Part shown: piece by piece, positions 33,624-47,170 of the stretch
Numbering within the stretch: position 1 is the stretch's first letter
Layout of the letters: each line of letters begins with the position of its first letter
NCBI GenBank assembly: GCA_033980235.1
Contig: CM067068.1
Span: 202,001 to 266,000 of the forward strand
DNA: 64,000 nucleotides
Direction: 5' to 3'
Origin: Diadema setosum
Taxonomy: Eukaryota; Echinodermata; Echinoidea; Diadematoida; Diadematidae
Translations under genes and position numbers: made by a program
The notes under the pieces: generated by a model
The model's database searches: none
The model's input: the letters and a program-made list of their open reading frames with translations, nothing else
What the model was told of the DNA's origin: nothing

Positions 33624-34266
33624 TTAAAGGGATGGTATAATTTTGGCTGAGATGAGACTACAGCTTTCCAGTTTTTGCCAGATAACTATAAAACCACTTA
33701 TGAAATATTAAAGAGCATACAATTCTAAGAGGAATTCAAAGTTTACAAGTTGTATTTGATGAAAGTCGGTTTTGAAGTGGCTGAGATGTCCAAAAACAAA
33801 TTAAAATATACCAATCTTATTAAATAAAAGGTGGCTCCCAATTTTTATTAGGATTGAGAGAACTGTTTTGGATATCTCAGTCATTCCAAAATCAGTTTTC
33901 AGTGAATACTGTAAAACGAGAAATTTTCGCGTGCATTTTAATTTCGCGAATTTCGCGAGCGCCAAAATTCGCGAAATTAAAATGCACGCGAAAGTTTTTG
34001 TCTACACTACATGCATTGAACGCCAGTGGCAATTCGCGAAAATTTCTTGCCGCAAAAAAGGCTGTCAGCTCCAATTCGCGAAAATTTCATGCCGCGAATA
34101 TATCATGTTTTACAGTAAGCTTTGAATTACTCTTAGAATTGTTTGCGCTTTAATATTTCATGAGAGGTTTCCATAATGATGTATCTCACCCCCCCACCCC
34201 CCCCCCCCAAAAAAAAGGTTGAAAACCTGAAGCTCTATCTCAGTCAAAACTATATCATCCTGTTTT
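33624..34266. mobile_element. TTAA-flanked foldback MITE, family 2, copy B, with an insert
   Basis: It starts TTAAAGGGATGGTATAATTT; the right arm ends near TCAAAACTATATCATCCTG (about 34248-34266). The arms match copy A (15575) and copy C (43633). It is interrupted by a different palindromic MITE at 33907-34117 and by a C/A homopolymer run at 34187-34216. Confidence 0.8.
33907..34117. mobile_element. Palindromic TTCGCGAA-rich MITE nested in copy B
   Basis: The ends are TACTGTAAAACGAGAAATTT and TGTTTTACAGTA. The interior has inverted ATTTCGCGAATT / AATTCGCGAAAT strings and the palindrome GTGCATTTTAATTTCGCG / CGCGAAATTAAAATGCAC-like arms. The host element resumes on both sides (TCAGTGAA / AGCTTTGAATT). 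Ends resembling TA + CTGTAAAA suggest a relationship in style to MITE family 1. Confidence 0.85.
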
Positions 34267-37200
34267 TAATTTCTTTGGCACAGGAATCAACTCTGTTTCG
34301 CTCAGGTTGTTTGCAAGTGGGTTTTTTTGTTGTTGTTTTATGTGTACTTAGTTTTTTGTTTTATTCTGTTACAGTGTTAGTTTATTTTTTGTTCTTTCAG
34401 GGAGTTGGTTTCATCTTTTCAATTCAGGTTTGTTTTTTTTTTTTTTCAAGCTCTTAAAGCAGATGGAGAGCCTATATGAATGGGCAAAAGTTTCACCTAA
34501 TTTACAATATTCTTTGAAAATTCTGTGGAAATTTGAGAAGATTCAGAGTGACCTACATTGTAGTAATTGTTGTTGTTGGGTTTTTTTTCCATGTGTGATC
34601 CTTCTCAGAGGCAGATTTCTTATCCAGATTTGACCGTACAATTAGAAATGTGATACTTTTCATGAAAAGCAGTCGTACCTAAATTAGATGTCTTGGTATC
34701 ATCCCAAAGGAACATCCTTTTGTACACTGTGTGTGTGTGTGTGAATAAAGCTAAATTGGATAAACAGGGTTACCGGTACTGTCAATGATATTGACCTGAA
34801 GGAAAGTGCTTTGTATGTAAATTCATATGGTGACACAAGTTTTAATAGATAATATCATATTCTGTCATGGTCATATTCTGTCATGACCATGTTACATAAT
34901 CAGTTTTGCATGTTTTCTGGTAATCTTGGTGTATTCACCACTCTGATTGATTTTTGTTGTTGTTGAACTGTGATAATGCTGTGTATAATTTGCCGATGTG
35001 TACAAAACATACAACTTATCTTCCTGAATTTCACAAGTTGAACAATATTCTTGAATACTTATGTAGTCTTCTGTAACACCAATAGTAGAATAGATTTATC
35101 ATCTCCGAGGGAGAAAATAACTAATTTTTCTCTTGAAAATTTAATATTTCTGTCCCATTCTTTCAATGTGATTCTTCATCGCGACTTATACAACATGTAA
35201 TGCTTGTACTACTACTCACAAGATTATCTGTGGAAGAGCAAAATCCGATCATGCAGATGTGCTGCAACTTGCCAAACAGTCATCTCCTAATGTTGTTTGA
35301 TTTCAGAGGATATACAGAATCTGAGCATTTAACACTTTATGTGGCATGTTTATTTCCTGTCCATTGGTGTGAAATTTGTGCTTATTTTGCTCATTTGCAT
35401 AGAAAGGGTTAAGTGGTCGAAAGTTCTGTGACAAATTTCACTGCAGGGTTCAGAACTACGTACCATCTCAGCTTGAAGTCGTAAGGTTTGCATACCTTTG
35501 TTAGTTCTCCGCTGTACAATCCAGTGTAAGCACTATTGTTATGCAGAATGAGTGATCGGTTGGAGAAGCTGCTTTGTGTGAACCCCTCACACAATTCTCT
35601 CTGTGTGTACACACAAGCACACACACAATCATGTAGGCATTCTGCATCTCGTACTCCTGCATTCATACTAAAGGTACAGTAGTTTGCATGGATTGAGGTA
35701 GCTCCCAGTGTCTTCTGATCCCTCCTGTCTCCAAACACCATGCATGTGGCACAATAGCCTCTTGGCCTTTTCTTTCAATTGTCAAGTCTATTCTTGATTC
35801 AACACTAATACTCCAAATAGGTGAATCTTCTCAGAAGGATTATAAGCTTTACTAAGCTGATTCAGCACCAAAGTGCTGGCACTTTGAATGGACTAGTTGA
35901 TCCTGTGGGAAAGATTTACCGGTATTACAGAAAATGCAAGTCTTGGAACTGACTCAAGAAACTACCCCCATCCTTCCCCCCCCCCCCAAAAAAAAAGCAT
36001 TCTAGTGTGTTTAAAAAAAAAAATTAGGGCACATACTTTGTTTTTGTTATTTCATACAGTATACCCTGATCCCCAGTCTCACAGCATGTTGGGATGTTCT
36101 TAGTTTGTCTCATTCCTTTTTTTTTTTTTTTTTTTTTTGTGAAAGGTACAGCTCCTGTAGGAGAAAAGCTGCCAACAATGTGTTTCTTTGGTTTAATCTT
36201 TCAAACTTATCTCAGAGTTCTTCTTGTTCTTGACTGACTGATGTGTTTGTTCGATTATTAGAATACATACACCTGTACGCTGTGTAGATAGTTTTGTAAT
36301 GGTTGTGTATGACCCTATACCACATTACAATGTAGACTGAGCATACAAAATTGTAAAAGGGTCTCAAATTGTGCACTGATACACTGTATGTTTGCATATA
36401 ACAATCTATATTATCTCCAATAGATCCAAAGTATGTACAGAATGTGCCTGCATGGCAGTTAATAACTTTCTGTCATAAATTGCTAAATTTGTAATATTTC
36501 ACACATGACAAGTATGTATTTACAACAATATTTTGATGAAGACATACATTGATAAAGAAGTATTAAATCCATAATTTCTTAGTGTCTTTATGGCATTGTG
36601 AGACAAAAGAAACCAATAGGGCATTTGTTCAATCACTTAGAACATTTACAACATCTTTTAGTATGAGAAACACTTCTGATCTTTGCTATATGAAACATCT
36701 TGATCATATGCAATTTCTGGCTTACCAGGTACCAATATTGGATTTTATATCAAGGGAAGGGGAGTGTCAATGCTGAGAGTGATGGTGATGATCATGATGA
36801 TAATTCACAGCATTTGTGTATGGCACCAGAAACAACGCTGTACACTGGCTTTGGTTCGACCGACGGTCCCTGACCAGTAAAGATCACTGTCGGACCATAA
36901 CTTTTTCAGACATGGACCAGTAAAAAATGGAAAAACTCAGTCGTGATCCGACTGACAAATTGGGTCAGTAGAAAAGAATCTGTGTTTGTGTGTAGCCCTG
37001 CCATAATACACTACTGTACATCTGTTAAAACACACACACATGTTCAGAGGTGCAGTCTCCTCCAAGAGAGTTAGTGATTGAATGTAAAGTTAAAAAATGT
37101 GAGTCCTCTGTTAGCTTTGAAGGGCTCTGAAGTATTCTGAATGGAAGAATTTGACAGGCTGAGCAACAGATTTGTGACGATGATCCTGTTCAGTGTGAAG

Positions 37201-37461
37201 AAATTTTGAAAATTAAACGAACACTTCTGCACCTAAATGAAGCCTGTGAACAGTATGGAAAGTTATATTTCATAAGATGAGGCATGATTTTATCTATGGT
37301 ACTTTGTGAACTTTTTTTTAGGGCATCATCTTCTAGATTTCCTGTGAAGAGTCAATACCAAATTAATGATGTGAAAATACTGTGGCATGAGTACATTTCA
37401 CGTTTAAATCTTGTACTTCACAAGATATCGGATAGATCATGTAGCTCCATGGATAGATGTA

Positions 37462-37515
37462 CCGTAGCCCGACCAGACGCCGTGCGCTAGCGCTAGCACA
37501 GCGTCTGACGGTGTG
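37462..37515. repeat. GC-rich near-palindrome (GCTAGCGCTAGC core)
   Basis: CAGACGC at 37476 and GCGTCTG at 37500 flank GTGCGCTAGCGCTAGCAC. It is an isolated CpG-rich hairpin within AT-rich intron and is probably a transposon end. Confidence 0.6.
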
Positions 37516-37729
37516 ATACAGATATCTACGAAACCCCATACACATATCTACTAAACCCCTCGAACACCGCCACACAACAACAAAACTGTTGAAAATTTCT
37601 ACATTGTTATGACAAATTTTACGAATCACTCACGTGAATTGAGATACTTGGACTATGAGCATGGTATTTCAGTCCATAGTGAGCCCTCAAGCAATATACA
37701 CTGAGCAAAAAGTCCAATCTTAACCCGGA

Positions 37730-37945
37730 ATGCTGTGATCATCGCTGGGCCATTCAAAATAAACCTTTCCCAGCTTTTAACAATGCAAATTGCGCTGCTC
37801 GAGTTTGTACGCCCGCGAAGTCGACAGCGCCATCTTTGCCCAGTGCTGCGCCGACATTTCGAATCATTTCTGCGATTTCTACGATTTCTGCAGCGTACAG
37901 GATTAAAAAAGGTGCAATTTTTGGTAAGTTGTAAAATGAGTATAT
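37730..37945 (+). promoter_or_regulatory. CpG-rich island in the intron ending in a donor-like site (alternative promoter?)
   Basis: The stretch has raised CpG (CGCCCGCGAAGTCGACAGCG near 37809), a YY1-like GCCATCTTTG near 37830, and ends with TTTGGTAAGTTG (donor-like GTAAGT at about 37924). It could be an alternative first exon of the cadherin gene, a nested gene's start, or a repeat. Its function is not shown by the sequence. Confidence 0.25.
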
Positions 37946-38081
37946 CAATATCAATAGCTGGAAACGGTAGCTAAATAGATAAAGTTTTCACCTTATATAG
38001 TCTTCGTAACAAATATGGTGCAGTAAATTCAAAATTGAGTCGGCGCCCCGGAATCCTGAGATTACTTAGTGTCCACACCGT

Positions 38082-38125
38082 ACAGCCCTGTCGCGACTTA
38101 CGCTTGTGTACAGCGACAGGGCTGT
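38082..38125. repeat. Perfect 13-bp inverted repeat
   Basis: ACAGCCCTGTCGC (38082-38094) and GCGACAGGGCTGT (38113-38125) with an 18-base loop containing GACTTACGCTTGTGTA. This may be one end or the whole of a foldback element. Confidence 0.75.
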
Positions 38126-40248
38126 GTATAGTTAGATGTACCGATACTCAAAATCTTTATATCATTTTGAATTTGGCATAAACATTTGATTGAGCAAATT
38201 GGTCAGATACTCATCTTTACTATCTATGTGAAATGATGTGTAACCCTGAACTGCAGAACCTGTACTTCATAACACAAGGGATGGCTTGTTCTATTCGCAG
38301 AGGCAGTTTGTATTGTGCCCCAGCCAGTAAACTCACTGATGTTTGTCTGTCAGTACTATACCTCTTGCCAGAGGGAGGGCACTGACTGAGGTATCAATGA
38401 GATTATAGCTCTGGAATGTGAAACATCTTGGAAATGTACAGAAGAGCAGTATTGTATTGGGAGGAAGTCATATTTATGTGCCTAATGATTTTGATTTACA
38501 TTCAATCAATTGTTTATAGTACAATGTAGGCCTACTCCATATGATTTCCTGTACAATTGTAGTGCTCCATTTGTGTAATCACAGTAGCGCCAAATGCTCC
38601 ATGTAGGCCTATTTGTTCCCTCTGTACTTCATTCATGCCATCATATTGAGAAGCAAAGTGTTGACCTTGTCTAAAACCACTTTTCTGGATAGAACTGCTG
38701 AAAAATTGAAATACATAGAATGAGCATTCACCCTCATTCATACATGTACATGTACATGTCTTTTTGAGACCTTAGGGAAATTTAAAGAAACTTTCCCACC
38801 AACCCTTTTTACAATAGGGTATAAGTCGCTGCAATTACAAGAATATCTAGGCCTATATGGGATACATTTCATTACCACACCCAGCTAACACACTGTACAG
38901 TTCAGCATCATACACAAACATATTTCCCTTCTCAGTTTTCCTCAGAGTCCCTTTATATATTGTACACCTGTACATTGTATTAGTGTAGCCATCTACAAGC
39001 TTGTAGCATTGTAGGCCACTGGTCATTGTGTATTACATAGGCCTACATGTACATGATAGATGCTTGACTGATAATCAGAATTCTCTCTCAATATCACTGT
39101 TTGCTGCCTTGTGCTATTAGGAGTATAAGATTCTTGCGCTGCAGCTAAAGTGTGTTAATTTGCTTCACTTTGTACAGTGGGCACCATGAGGTACAATAGT
39201 ATATCATGCTCATTATGACTGGGAGGTAGTCTAACTCTTTCAGTTCAACTGTCCTATTATTTGCTAGATTCAAATGCTATCAAGTAAATAGCCATCTCCT
39301 TACTCACTGTAAAAATATTTCAAATCACCAACTCTTTGAAGCAAACATATTTGTCGCTGATTAATGGTTGTTTTAAACTTCTTTTTCTTTTCTCTAACCC
39401 TTCTGCAAATGCATCATTTCTGGGAGAACTCTTTTGTTTACACAGGTTTGTGTGGTTCTCGTTTCTTTTCTTGTGGAAATTAACTTGTTAAAAGGCAGAC
39501 CTTGTTGTCAGGCACCATATCAGAGGAAAGCCATGACAATCTTTGAAACTTGCATGTATACAAACAAAGCATCCCCAATGCAGACTGCTTCACAGCACAC
39601 ACACACACACATGCACCACACACACACTTTGTTTTCTGTATTTATTAATTTCTATTCAATTAATACAAGGGCAGTAATCTCAACTGGTACATTGTATTAC
39701 TATACAAAGTAGCAGAATTTTACATAATTTGGACATATAAGCAAAAGTATTTCCTTGTCTATTTTTTCTTTCCACACATGAAGTAGAAATCAAAGTTGAT
39801 GTCAAACACAGAATCTTGTGCACACAGTCAAAGGGATGTATCTATTGTAATTTGATATAATTTCTAATGGTTGTATCATCGGGTTTACAATACTATAAAG
39901 GTGCCCCTTGTGCACATTCGTATGTCTTAATTCGTGGACTTGTGCACTATGATACCAAGTGAAGTATCATGTGAGTGTCCTAGAAGTGTGCTCCCCTCCC
40001 CTTGATACCCTTTAGTACCTTTCCATTGGCTACCAATCAATATCACATTGATTTCTTCTCCCTTTCCCTTTGGTATCCTATACCAGACTGATGAATGGAT
40101 TGTTGTCCCACTGTGGGTCTGCCTAAGGCAGGCCCTTTGTGTGAGTGCAAACCTCTACTGTATTCCTCCTTGTGTGAGCAATGCATACCTATGCCGAGGA
40201 CTTTTGTACGTTAGAATTCAAAGGTAAACACATGTATCACAATAAATT

Positions 40249-40319
40249 TGGTAAAGGACAGTGACACTGTGTGTAACTGTCCTTTAATCAGTGCCACTGT
40301 CAGTGGCACTGATTTACCA
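40249..40319. repeat. Compact three-stem (cruciform-like) structure
   Basis: The outer arms TGGTAAA (40249-40255) and TTTACCA (40313-40319) enclose two hairpins: GGACAGT/ACTGTCC (40256-40262 with 40276-40282) and a 14-bp perfect palindrome AATCAGTGCCACTG / CAGTGGCACTGATT (40286-40299 with 40301-40314, one-base centre). The last bases of the second hairpin overlap the outer arm by two. Function unknown. Confidence 0.7.
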
Positions 40320-40904
40320 TAATTATAATTGAGAGCATGTTCATGTGAAAATATACATATACGTGTACACAGTAGGATGAACAGTAGGATGTTTGGATGC
40401 TGAAATTAGGTTTTGATTTTGTTGTTTCGTAACCAGTTGGTGCATACACAGAAAAGCCCAGTTATTCATCATATGGAAGCAGTTGGCTTTCTCTTTACTA
40501 TATTATCTGAATTATCTATTTTGCAGACTATAGTGCATTCCAGGTGTACAATTGTAAGGGCCCTTTATACATTTTTAACTTGCTGTTAGATTTAAAAACT
40601 TAATATATAAAAATAGGATGAATTAATCTACAGAATGCCTACAGAATGTCTGCAGATTGACTGAGTACAGCTGGTAGATATGATTAATGCCCTAATGGGA
40701 AATATTTTAGCTATGAGTACATAGATACTGCAATATGAGGTGTACAATGTAAGACCATGTACAGTGTAGGCCTACATGTGGATGTTTAGGCCATTAAAGT
40801 GGAATACTCCTCATGTATTAATTTCTGAAATAGAGGCTCAGTATGTGTAAGATGACATGCGTCTGTAGATATTTTTAAACTATGTCTTTGATAATACAAT
40901 GATA

Positions 40905-41461
40905 TTAAAGGACAAGTTCACCTTCATTAACATGAGGATTGAGAGAATCTAGCAATATTAGTAGAACACATCATTGAAAATCGGACAATCCGTTCAAAAG
41001 TTACGAATTTTTGAAGTTTTTGTGCAGTCATCGCTGGATGAGAAGACTACTGCATTGTATGATGTCACATGCGTACAACAATATAAGGAAAATACAAAGA
41101 GAATTTCACAAAATTTCATCTTTTGAAAAAAGTACACATTCCCTTGACTCATTACTGACATATGTTATGGGTAATATTATTCCCATTGCCTTTAGAAAGG
41201 GGCAAGTCAAGTGCTCTTTTATTATGCGAAAAAAGTGAAAATACATTCGAATTTTCTTTACATTTCCTTTATACTGTTGTACTCATATGACATCACGAGC
41301 CTTAGTAGTCTCCTCATCCAGCGGTTCCAACACAATAATTTTAAAAATTCATAACTTTTGCATCGATTGTCCAATTTTCCTCAAACTTTCACTGATGTGT
41401 TCTACTAATATTGCTGCATTCTCTCAGTCCTTATGTTTATGAAGGTGAACTTGTCCTTTAA
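40905..41461. mobile_element. TTAA-flanked long foldback MITE, family 3, copy B
   Basis: The ends are TTAAAGGACAAGTTCACCTT and AAGGTGAACTTGTCCTTTAA. The interior shares AATCGGACAATC, CGCTGGATGAG(A/G)AGACTACT and the folded GACTACTGCATTGTATGATGT arm with 23303-23870. ORFs inside are not genes. Confidence 0.9.
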
Positions 41462-41612
41462 AAGTATTAAAGATATGGAAGAATGCACAAAATGGCTTGA
41501 TCATGATTTTGTTTCAAGAGGTACAGTGTACATCTGGAACAGGGTGCTTTGTGTTTTGAAAGATGCACAGGTCACGATTGGTCTGGCAGAAGAATTCCAA
41601 AGCTACAAACAT

Positions 41613-41734
41613 CAGGGCCCTGTTTTATCAAAAGATAGAATTGATTTTAAATTTCCTTAACACGCAGGCTGCCATAGACTTATCATTGAAATCAACTTTA
41701 TAATCAATTTTAACTCTTCATAAACAGGGCCCTG
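41613..41734. mobile_element. 122-bp MITE with CAGGGCCCTGTTT ends
   Basis: CAGGGCCCTGTTTTATCA at the left and TCATAAACAGGGCCCTG at the right are inverted repeats; GAATTGATTTTAAA and TAATCAATTTTAAC extend the match. The 10-bp tip is itself a palindrome. I see no clear long target duplication. Confidence 0.85.
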
Positions 41735-43632
41735 ATTCTTCTGAACAGGGAGAAGGAGGAGTCTTATTTTGTTTACCGCAGTAGTATTTTACATGTAGAT
41801 GTGGGATTAAATTTTCATGTGTGTGTCATGGGTGTTGTTACAGGTTAGATTTAATTGTTCATGATTCTGATGAGCTTCAATATTATGTGATATACACTTT
41901 AGGTAGCTTAAAATGCTTTATCAAAATGATTGATCTTTGTAAAATGATGAGTGTCATTAATTTGACTGGAATAAGGCCCAAGCAGGCACCACTTAAAGGT
42001 AAGGGATACCTTTTACAGACCTCCCAAAATGCAGCAAAACATTAAATATGAACCTCAGGGGACTTGTTTAGGCCACTGCTGAGAAATTTGGAAGTCAACT
42101 GTTATCCACAATTTGAATAATGCACAAAACTCAACTACTCAGTAGTTCTGTGTGTCAGCCGCACTTAAGCCTTTTTGTTGCAGTCTTCTGTATTTTTTTT
42201 TTATCTATAAACACAAATCTAAAAGTATAAAAGCTGATGGAATAACAAAGTGTGTGTGGCAAGAATGTAATGTTTGTAAGTTTTGATTAACTTTCTTCAC
42301 AAAATATGATGGACACACATGCATTGCATGGGTCTGCAAAGGTAGCCTAGTAATGTACTGGAATTTATGGTGAGCCCCGAAAAAAATTCAATTCAAAATC
42401 TAACGGTCAATAAAAATGTATTAAATGTTACCTTCCACTTTCAATACTTTATGGGAGTTTCTAAAATGATACCCTCTTCAACATACCACTGTATGCAAAT
42501 GGGATTCCCTACCTTTAAGGGCTGCTCTGGATGTTGGTCTTGACGTGTTTACAGACAGGACCCAACAACTTCAGTATGCTAATAGAAGAATTAATAGTGT
42601 GAGGATTAGGGGCTAATGAATGTGTGCTTTTCCTCTTCACCTATAACTGGTTGCCAAGTAGATGAAGCTAATTGCTGCCAAGACTGATGAGGTATTTCTT
42701 GATACATGAAGTGATTAGCTGTGTACTTAGATCCAGTGAGATGATGCAGTGTCTATGTTGTTGACAAGGAACACTGTCTTTCCTTACATTCACGGACTTG
42801 AAGCTCAGGCACTTACAGTACAACTTATTAAGTTCATGTGAATGCTCGTAGGCGTGAATTTCTCTAATGTTCACAAATTGAAGATCTGCAAAAGACTATT
42901 TAACATGTACTGAGTTTGAGTTTTATGCATGCCATGCTAGTGCAAAATTGGAAAATTTTAGAGGAGAAAGCTAAGGGGAGCTACAGTCTGCAAATTAAAA
43001 AATTCAAATAAGAAAAAAACTTCTTTTTTTCATCTTTGGCTAAAATGATAGATTCTTCAGGGAACAATTGATGTCATCAGAATTTCTTAGCACTACTTTT
43101 GTACTTTAGAAATGTGCTTTATAACTGTTACAAAGAATAAATTTTGAAGAAATGTTTAAACTTCAGTGTACTGCAAATTATACTTTGCACCTTGTTCGAT
43201 ACATTCAATACAATTTAAATCCTAACAAATTCCGAGGCAAATGGTTCAAGGCAACGTGGCACAAATAATAGGTTGTCTCTTTAATGTCAACATACAATAC
43301 ATAATTTACATACAAGTGTGCAATTGTAATGTGAAGTAATTTTCCCCTCTTGTCTTGTTACATGTAGGCAGACCAGACAATGTATAATTTAAATAACAAC
43401 TACATTGTAACACCTCAAAATATTACACATGAATGGTTGTGTCTATCTGTTTGCCATATATTGATGTACATGTACAATGTACATTGTATCTTTGGAGTTT
43501 TTAATGTTTTTTTTTTTCATGTAATAGTCAAAAGTATTGTTAGAATTACAAATCCCACTTAAAATGTATTATTTCTGTTTCCCTCCTAGAGCATTACATG
43601 GACATCTGTTACAGTTTATACCAAGTCACATT

Positions 43633-44027
43633 TTAAAGGGACTGTACAGTACTGGTTGAGGAGGGAATTCATGTTTTGAACATTCTTAAGTGAGATAGGG
43701 AGAAACCTTTTATGAAATATGAAAGAACATGTAATTTTAAGAAGGATTCAACATTTATTTGATGAAAATTTGTTTTCAAATGGCTGAGATATCCAAAAAA
43801 GTGATTTTAATAATAAAAGGCTACAGGGCGCGTCTTTTATTAGGATCTCTTTGTTTCACCTTGTTTTTGGATATCTCAGCCATTTCAAAACCAACTTTCA
43901 TTAAATAAACTTTTGATACCCCTTAACATTGCATGCTCTTTTACGTCTCATCGAGTGGTTTCTGAATATCTCGCAAAACGTTAAAAGCTAAATCCTCACC
44001 TCAACCAGAACTGTACACACCCTTTAA
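43633..44027. mobile_element. TTAA-flanked foldback MITE, family 2, copy C (intact ends)
   Basis: The ends are TTAAAGGGACTGTACAGTAC (43633) and GTACACACCCTTTAA (to 44027), with CTGGTTGAGG / CCTCAACCAG extending the inverted repeat. Inner arms GGCTGAGATATCCAAAAA and TTTTTGGATATCTCAGCC pair. This is the best-preserved member of the family. Confidence 0.9.
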
Positions 44028-44100
44028 GCAAGGTAGCCTTAAATCAGTTCACAGTAGCACCTTGAATTCATGCATGCAAATGTTTTTAACACATCAAAGG

Positions 44101-44300
44101 GGGAGTGAGATAGCTCAGTTGTTAGTACATTTGTGTATGTCCACTTTGCATTCGTGTGGCTCAGATTTGAGTTTGAGTGAGTCTGGCTGAGCAATGTTCT
44201 TTGTAAATGATTTGTGTTATCCAATATGGTACATGTAAGAGGCAAAACACTCTTGAAAGCCTCATGCATTGGAGAAAGTAGAATATGTGGTATGACTCTA
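44101..44300 (+). mobile_element. tRNA-derived SINE, decayed
   Basis: GGGAGTGAGATAGCTCAGTT carries a Pol III A box (TAGCTCAGTTGTTAG, 44111-44125). GATTTGAGTTT near 44164 fits a B box GGTTCGAGTCC altered only by transitions. A non-tRNA body follows. The 3' boundary is approximate. Confidence 0.6.
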
Positions 44301-47170
44301 TGTCATAAATGTACGTCTTTTCTTTGCGATATGGTCTGCCCCACACCACAAAATGGATGAATGGTGCATGACCCGTCTTGGTTTGCCCTACATAGTGGAG
44401 GTAACTAGCAGAAGTCAACGTAGTCTATCTGGTATTTCATAGTGTCATCCAAACGAGAAAGTACATATAAAAACACTTCATTAGTACACTTTGACAGTAA
44501 TTTCAGCTGAAAAAAAAAAATGAAAGAAAATGATTGAAACTCTGTTTTATCTTTGCTGTTTTTAGTTGTTGTTTTTTTCTTTCATTGAAAGGGATGTTGC
44601 AAGTCTGCAGTGTAAGAGTTGATATAATTCAAAAGCCCATCAATCAGTTTACACAAGACATGTGTACATGTATGTCTATACTCTACCTTGTCAGAATTCA
44701 TTCTGTCATCACCTAGTATTTCACTGTCATGCTGTTTATAACAACTTGTTTTCATTGATATAAAATCCTCCCAATCTCGGTTTGAATTCTGTTGTGCAAA
44801 CACCCTAAATGTCATTTTAAGCACGTTTCTTAGCCATTTCTCAAAAGCACTTCAGAAGAAGTTGTGCTTCTTGAGACAAGCTTTTAAGAAATCCATTTTG
44901 GGGGTTGATTCCCCTTCAGCTGCCATTTAATGAACAATTCCAAACCATTCTTTGCCTTTTGTAAAGTGACTCCCACTGTCATTTTACGTATCTTTCTTTC
45001 AAGTTCTGACGTTGTCTTCTGTCACAATCTAAATCTACAGTGTAGATTACATGTTTAGATACGTTCTTCCAAGCAAGTTCTAAAGGCTCATTGTTTGTTG
45101 TTTATTTTTTTATGTAGAAGTCCCTGATTGTATAAACTGATAGAAACTTACATGCAGTGGGGTCGATACAAACTTTATGGTAAATGTGCCTACAGTGAAG
45201 TAAACACAAAGGACTGAAGAAGGTTTGAGTGACTTTGTGGCCTTGCTTCTGTTCAGGCATTGTGAAATGTGGGTAAGTGAACTACATGATGTCCAAGTTG
45301 TACATTTTTGCTCTGCCATGAAGATATTATAAAATCTGAGGGAGGAAGGGGAAAAGATGAGTATGGGGCAAGGAATAATTGGCAGAAATTTGCTTTGAGA
45401 CTGAATGAGCCAGAGAGTTATCTTGATGGGAGAAATGGTTTTGAATTGATGACTGGAAGAGAGAGATGATTGCTACTGATGGCTTGGAAGTGCTTTGGAA
45501 TAGTGCTGAGTGCACACCACTTTTGTTACAATCAATGGCCAACGTTATGACTAAAGGCAGAGTGGGTAGGATGCTTGCCAAGCTGGAAAGGAGCTAAATT
45601 AATTTTGAATTGAATTTCCATATTCTTGTGGAATCGTTGATGCAGGCTTGTGAAAGGAACATTATGATGATTGTGTGTGCATTGTGAATTGCGATGTACC
45701 GAGGACGAAGGTATCTTTGTACATACATAAATTGTACAGTCCTCTCTTGGTCAATGAAGTACTGAATCACTTGATTTGAGTAAGGAACTAGATTTTTAAG
45801 TCATGATGGACATTCTTTTGTGTGTGTGTGTAATTTGCATAATGATAAATGAAGGGCAGTGGTTTCTGAGGATTGTATCATTGCAACTATGATCTTTACA
45901 ATGCTTTTAGATGAATAAGACACTAAGTACATTGTATCTGTCATGGCATATTTACTACTTAGGGAAAGAGAGTACAGTGTGTGACATTGGAGACAGATCA
46001 GAAAAATGGAAAACAAAGGCATGGGATTTGAAAGAGCTCATGCAAAATTCATTTTATTCTTTATTCTAGTAGTAGTTTACATTTCAGGTCATTGTACTAT
46101 TGTACTGTTTTCTTGGTGGTAACATCAGCACATTGATATCTTTCAAGAGTAGATTCTCTGCAGTTGTGCATTGTAATCATAATTATTAGCACTACATTCT
46201 CAGAATTTCATTCTAATTGCCTGCCAGTAGACCTATTCACTTGTGCAGCTCAGGCCATTTCTGTGCTCCAGTGTACATTAGTGTATTACAATAATTTCTT
46301 CTGAGTACCTCCGCTAAGGGAAGAGGTTACTGTATGTTTTCGTTGGCGTTGGTTTGTTTGTTTGCAAAATAAGTCAAAAAGTTGTAAACAGACGTCAGTG
46401 AAACTTGCAGGAAAAGTAGGTAATGAAACAAGGAACAGACGATTAACATTTTGGTAGTGGTGCAGGTTTTCTTTTTTTTAATAGGTTTTTTTCTTGGCAT
46501 ATACAATTGTAGGGTCAATGAACTTAGAATTTCAAGCTGCGCATACTGGAGGTTTACATATGCGCACTAAAGCGCATGCTCTGCTCAGGCGAGGCACAGC
46601 GCAGCTGGAAGCTGATGACAAATACAAAAGGCTTCTCTATTGGGAAATTATGCAGTTTTCAGTGTGCATGTACAGGGCAGAAATGAGCTACTGGCTTGGC
46701 ATACATGTACATCTGTAGGTGTGCGCTCTCCATGTGTTTTCCTAGTTTTGATTTTAAAAAAATTATTATCTTGAAAAATGCTTGATTACTGGCAGTGATA
46801 TTTACTTTCAAATATTTTGTGTGTGTGGTGTGTGTGTGTGTGATGTAGCAAGGTAAACTGACCATCGTAGATAATTTTATACAACTTACATGTAAGTAGA
46901 GAATATGCTGTAGCTTACACATTTGTTGTACTTTTGTTTCATTGCTTGAGTAAGTTCAGGAAGGGAATGAGGAGCAACAAAAGTTTCTGAAAAAAAAAAA
47001 AAACTTGGAAAAAATATGTATCTGGGGTGTTTTTTTCCTTTTTTCTTTTTTTAATTCACCCCTGAGCTGAATAGTATCTTGATTTCGTATTAAATGTGAG
47101 AAATTGTGCCTGAAGAGTTCCACGGTACAGAGGACTGACCTACTATTCATCTCTTACATCATTCATCTAT

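Noticed and set aside
41011..41238. ORF within the foldback MITE
   Set aside because: The same sequence is non-coding in the sister copy at 23303-23870.
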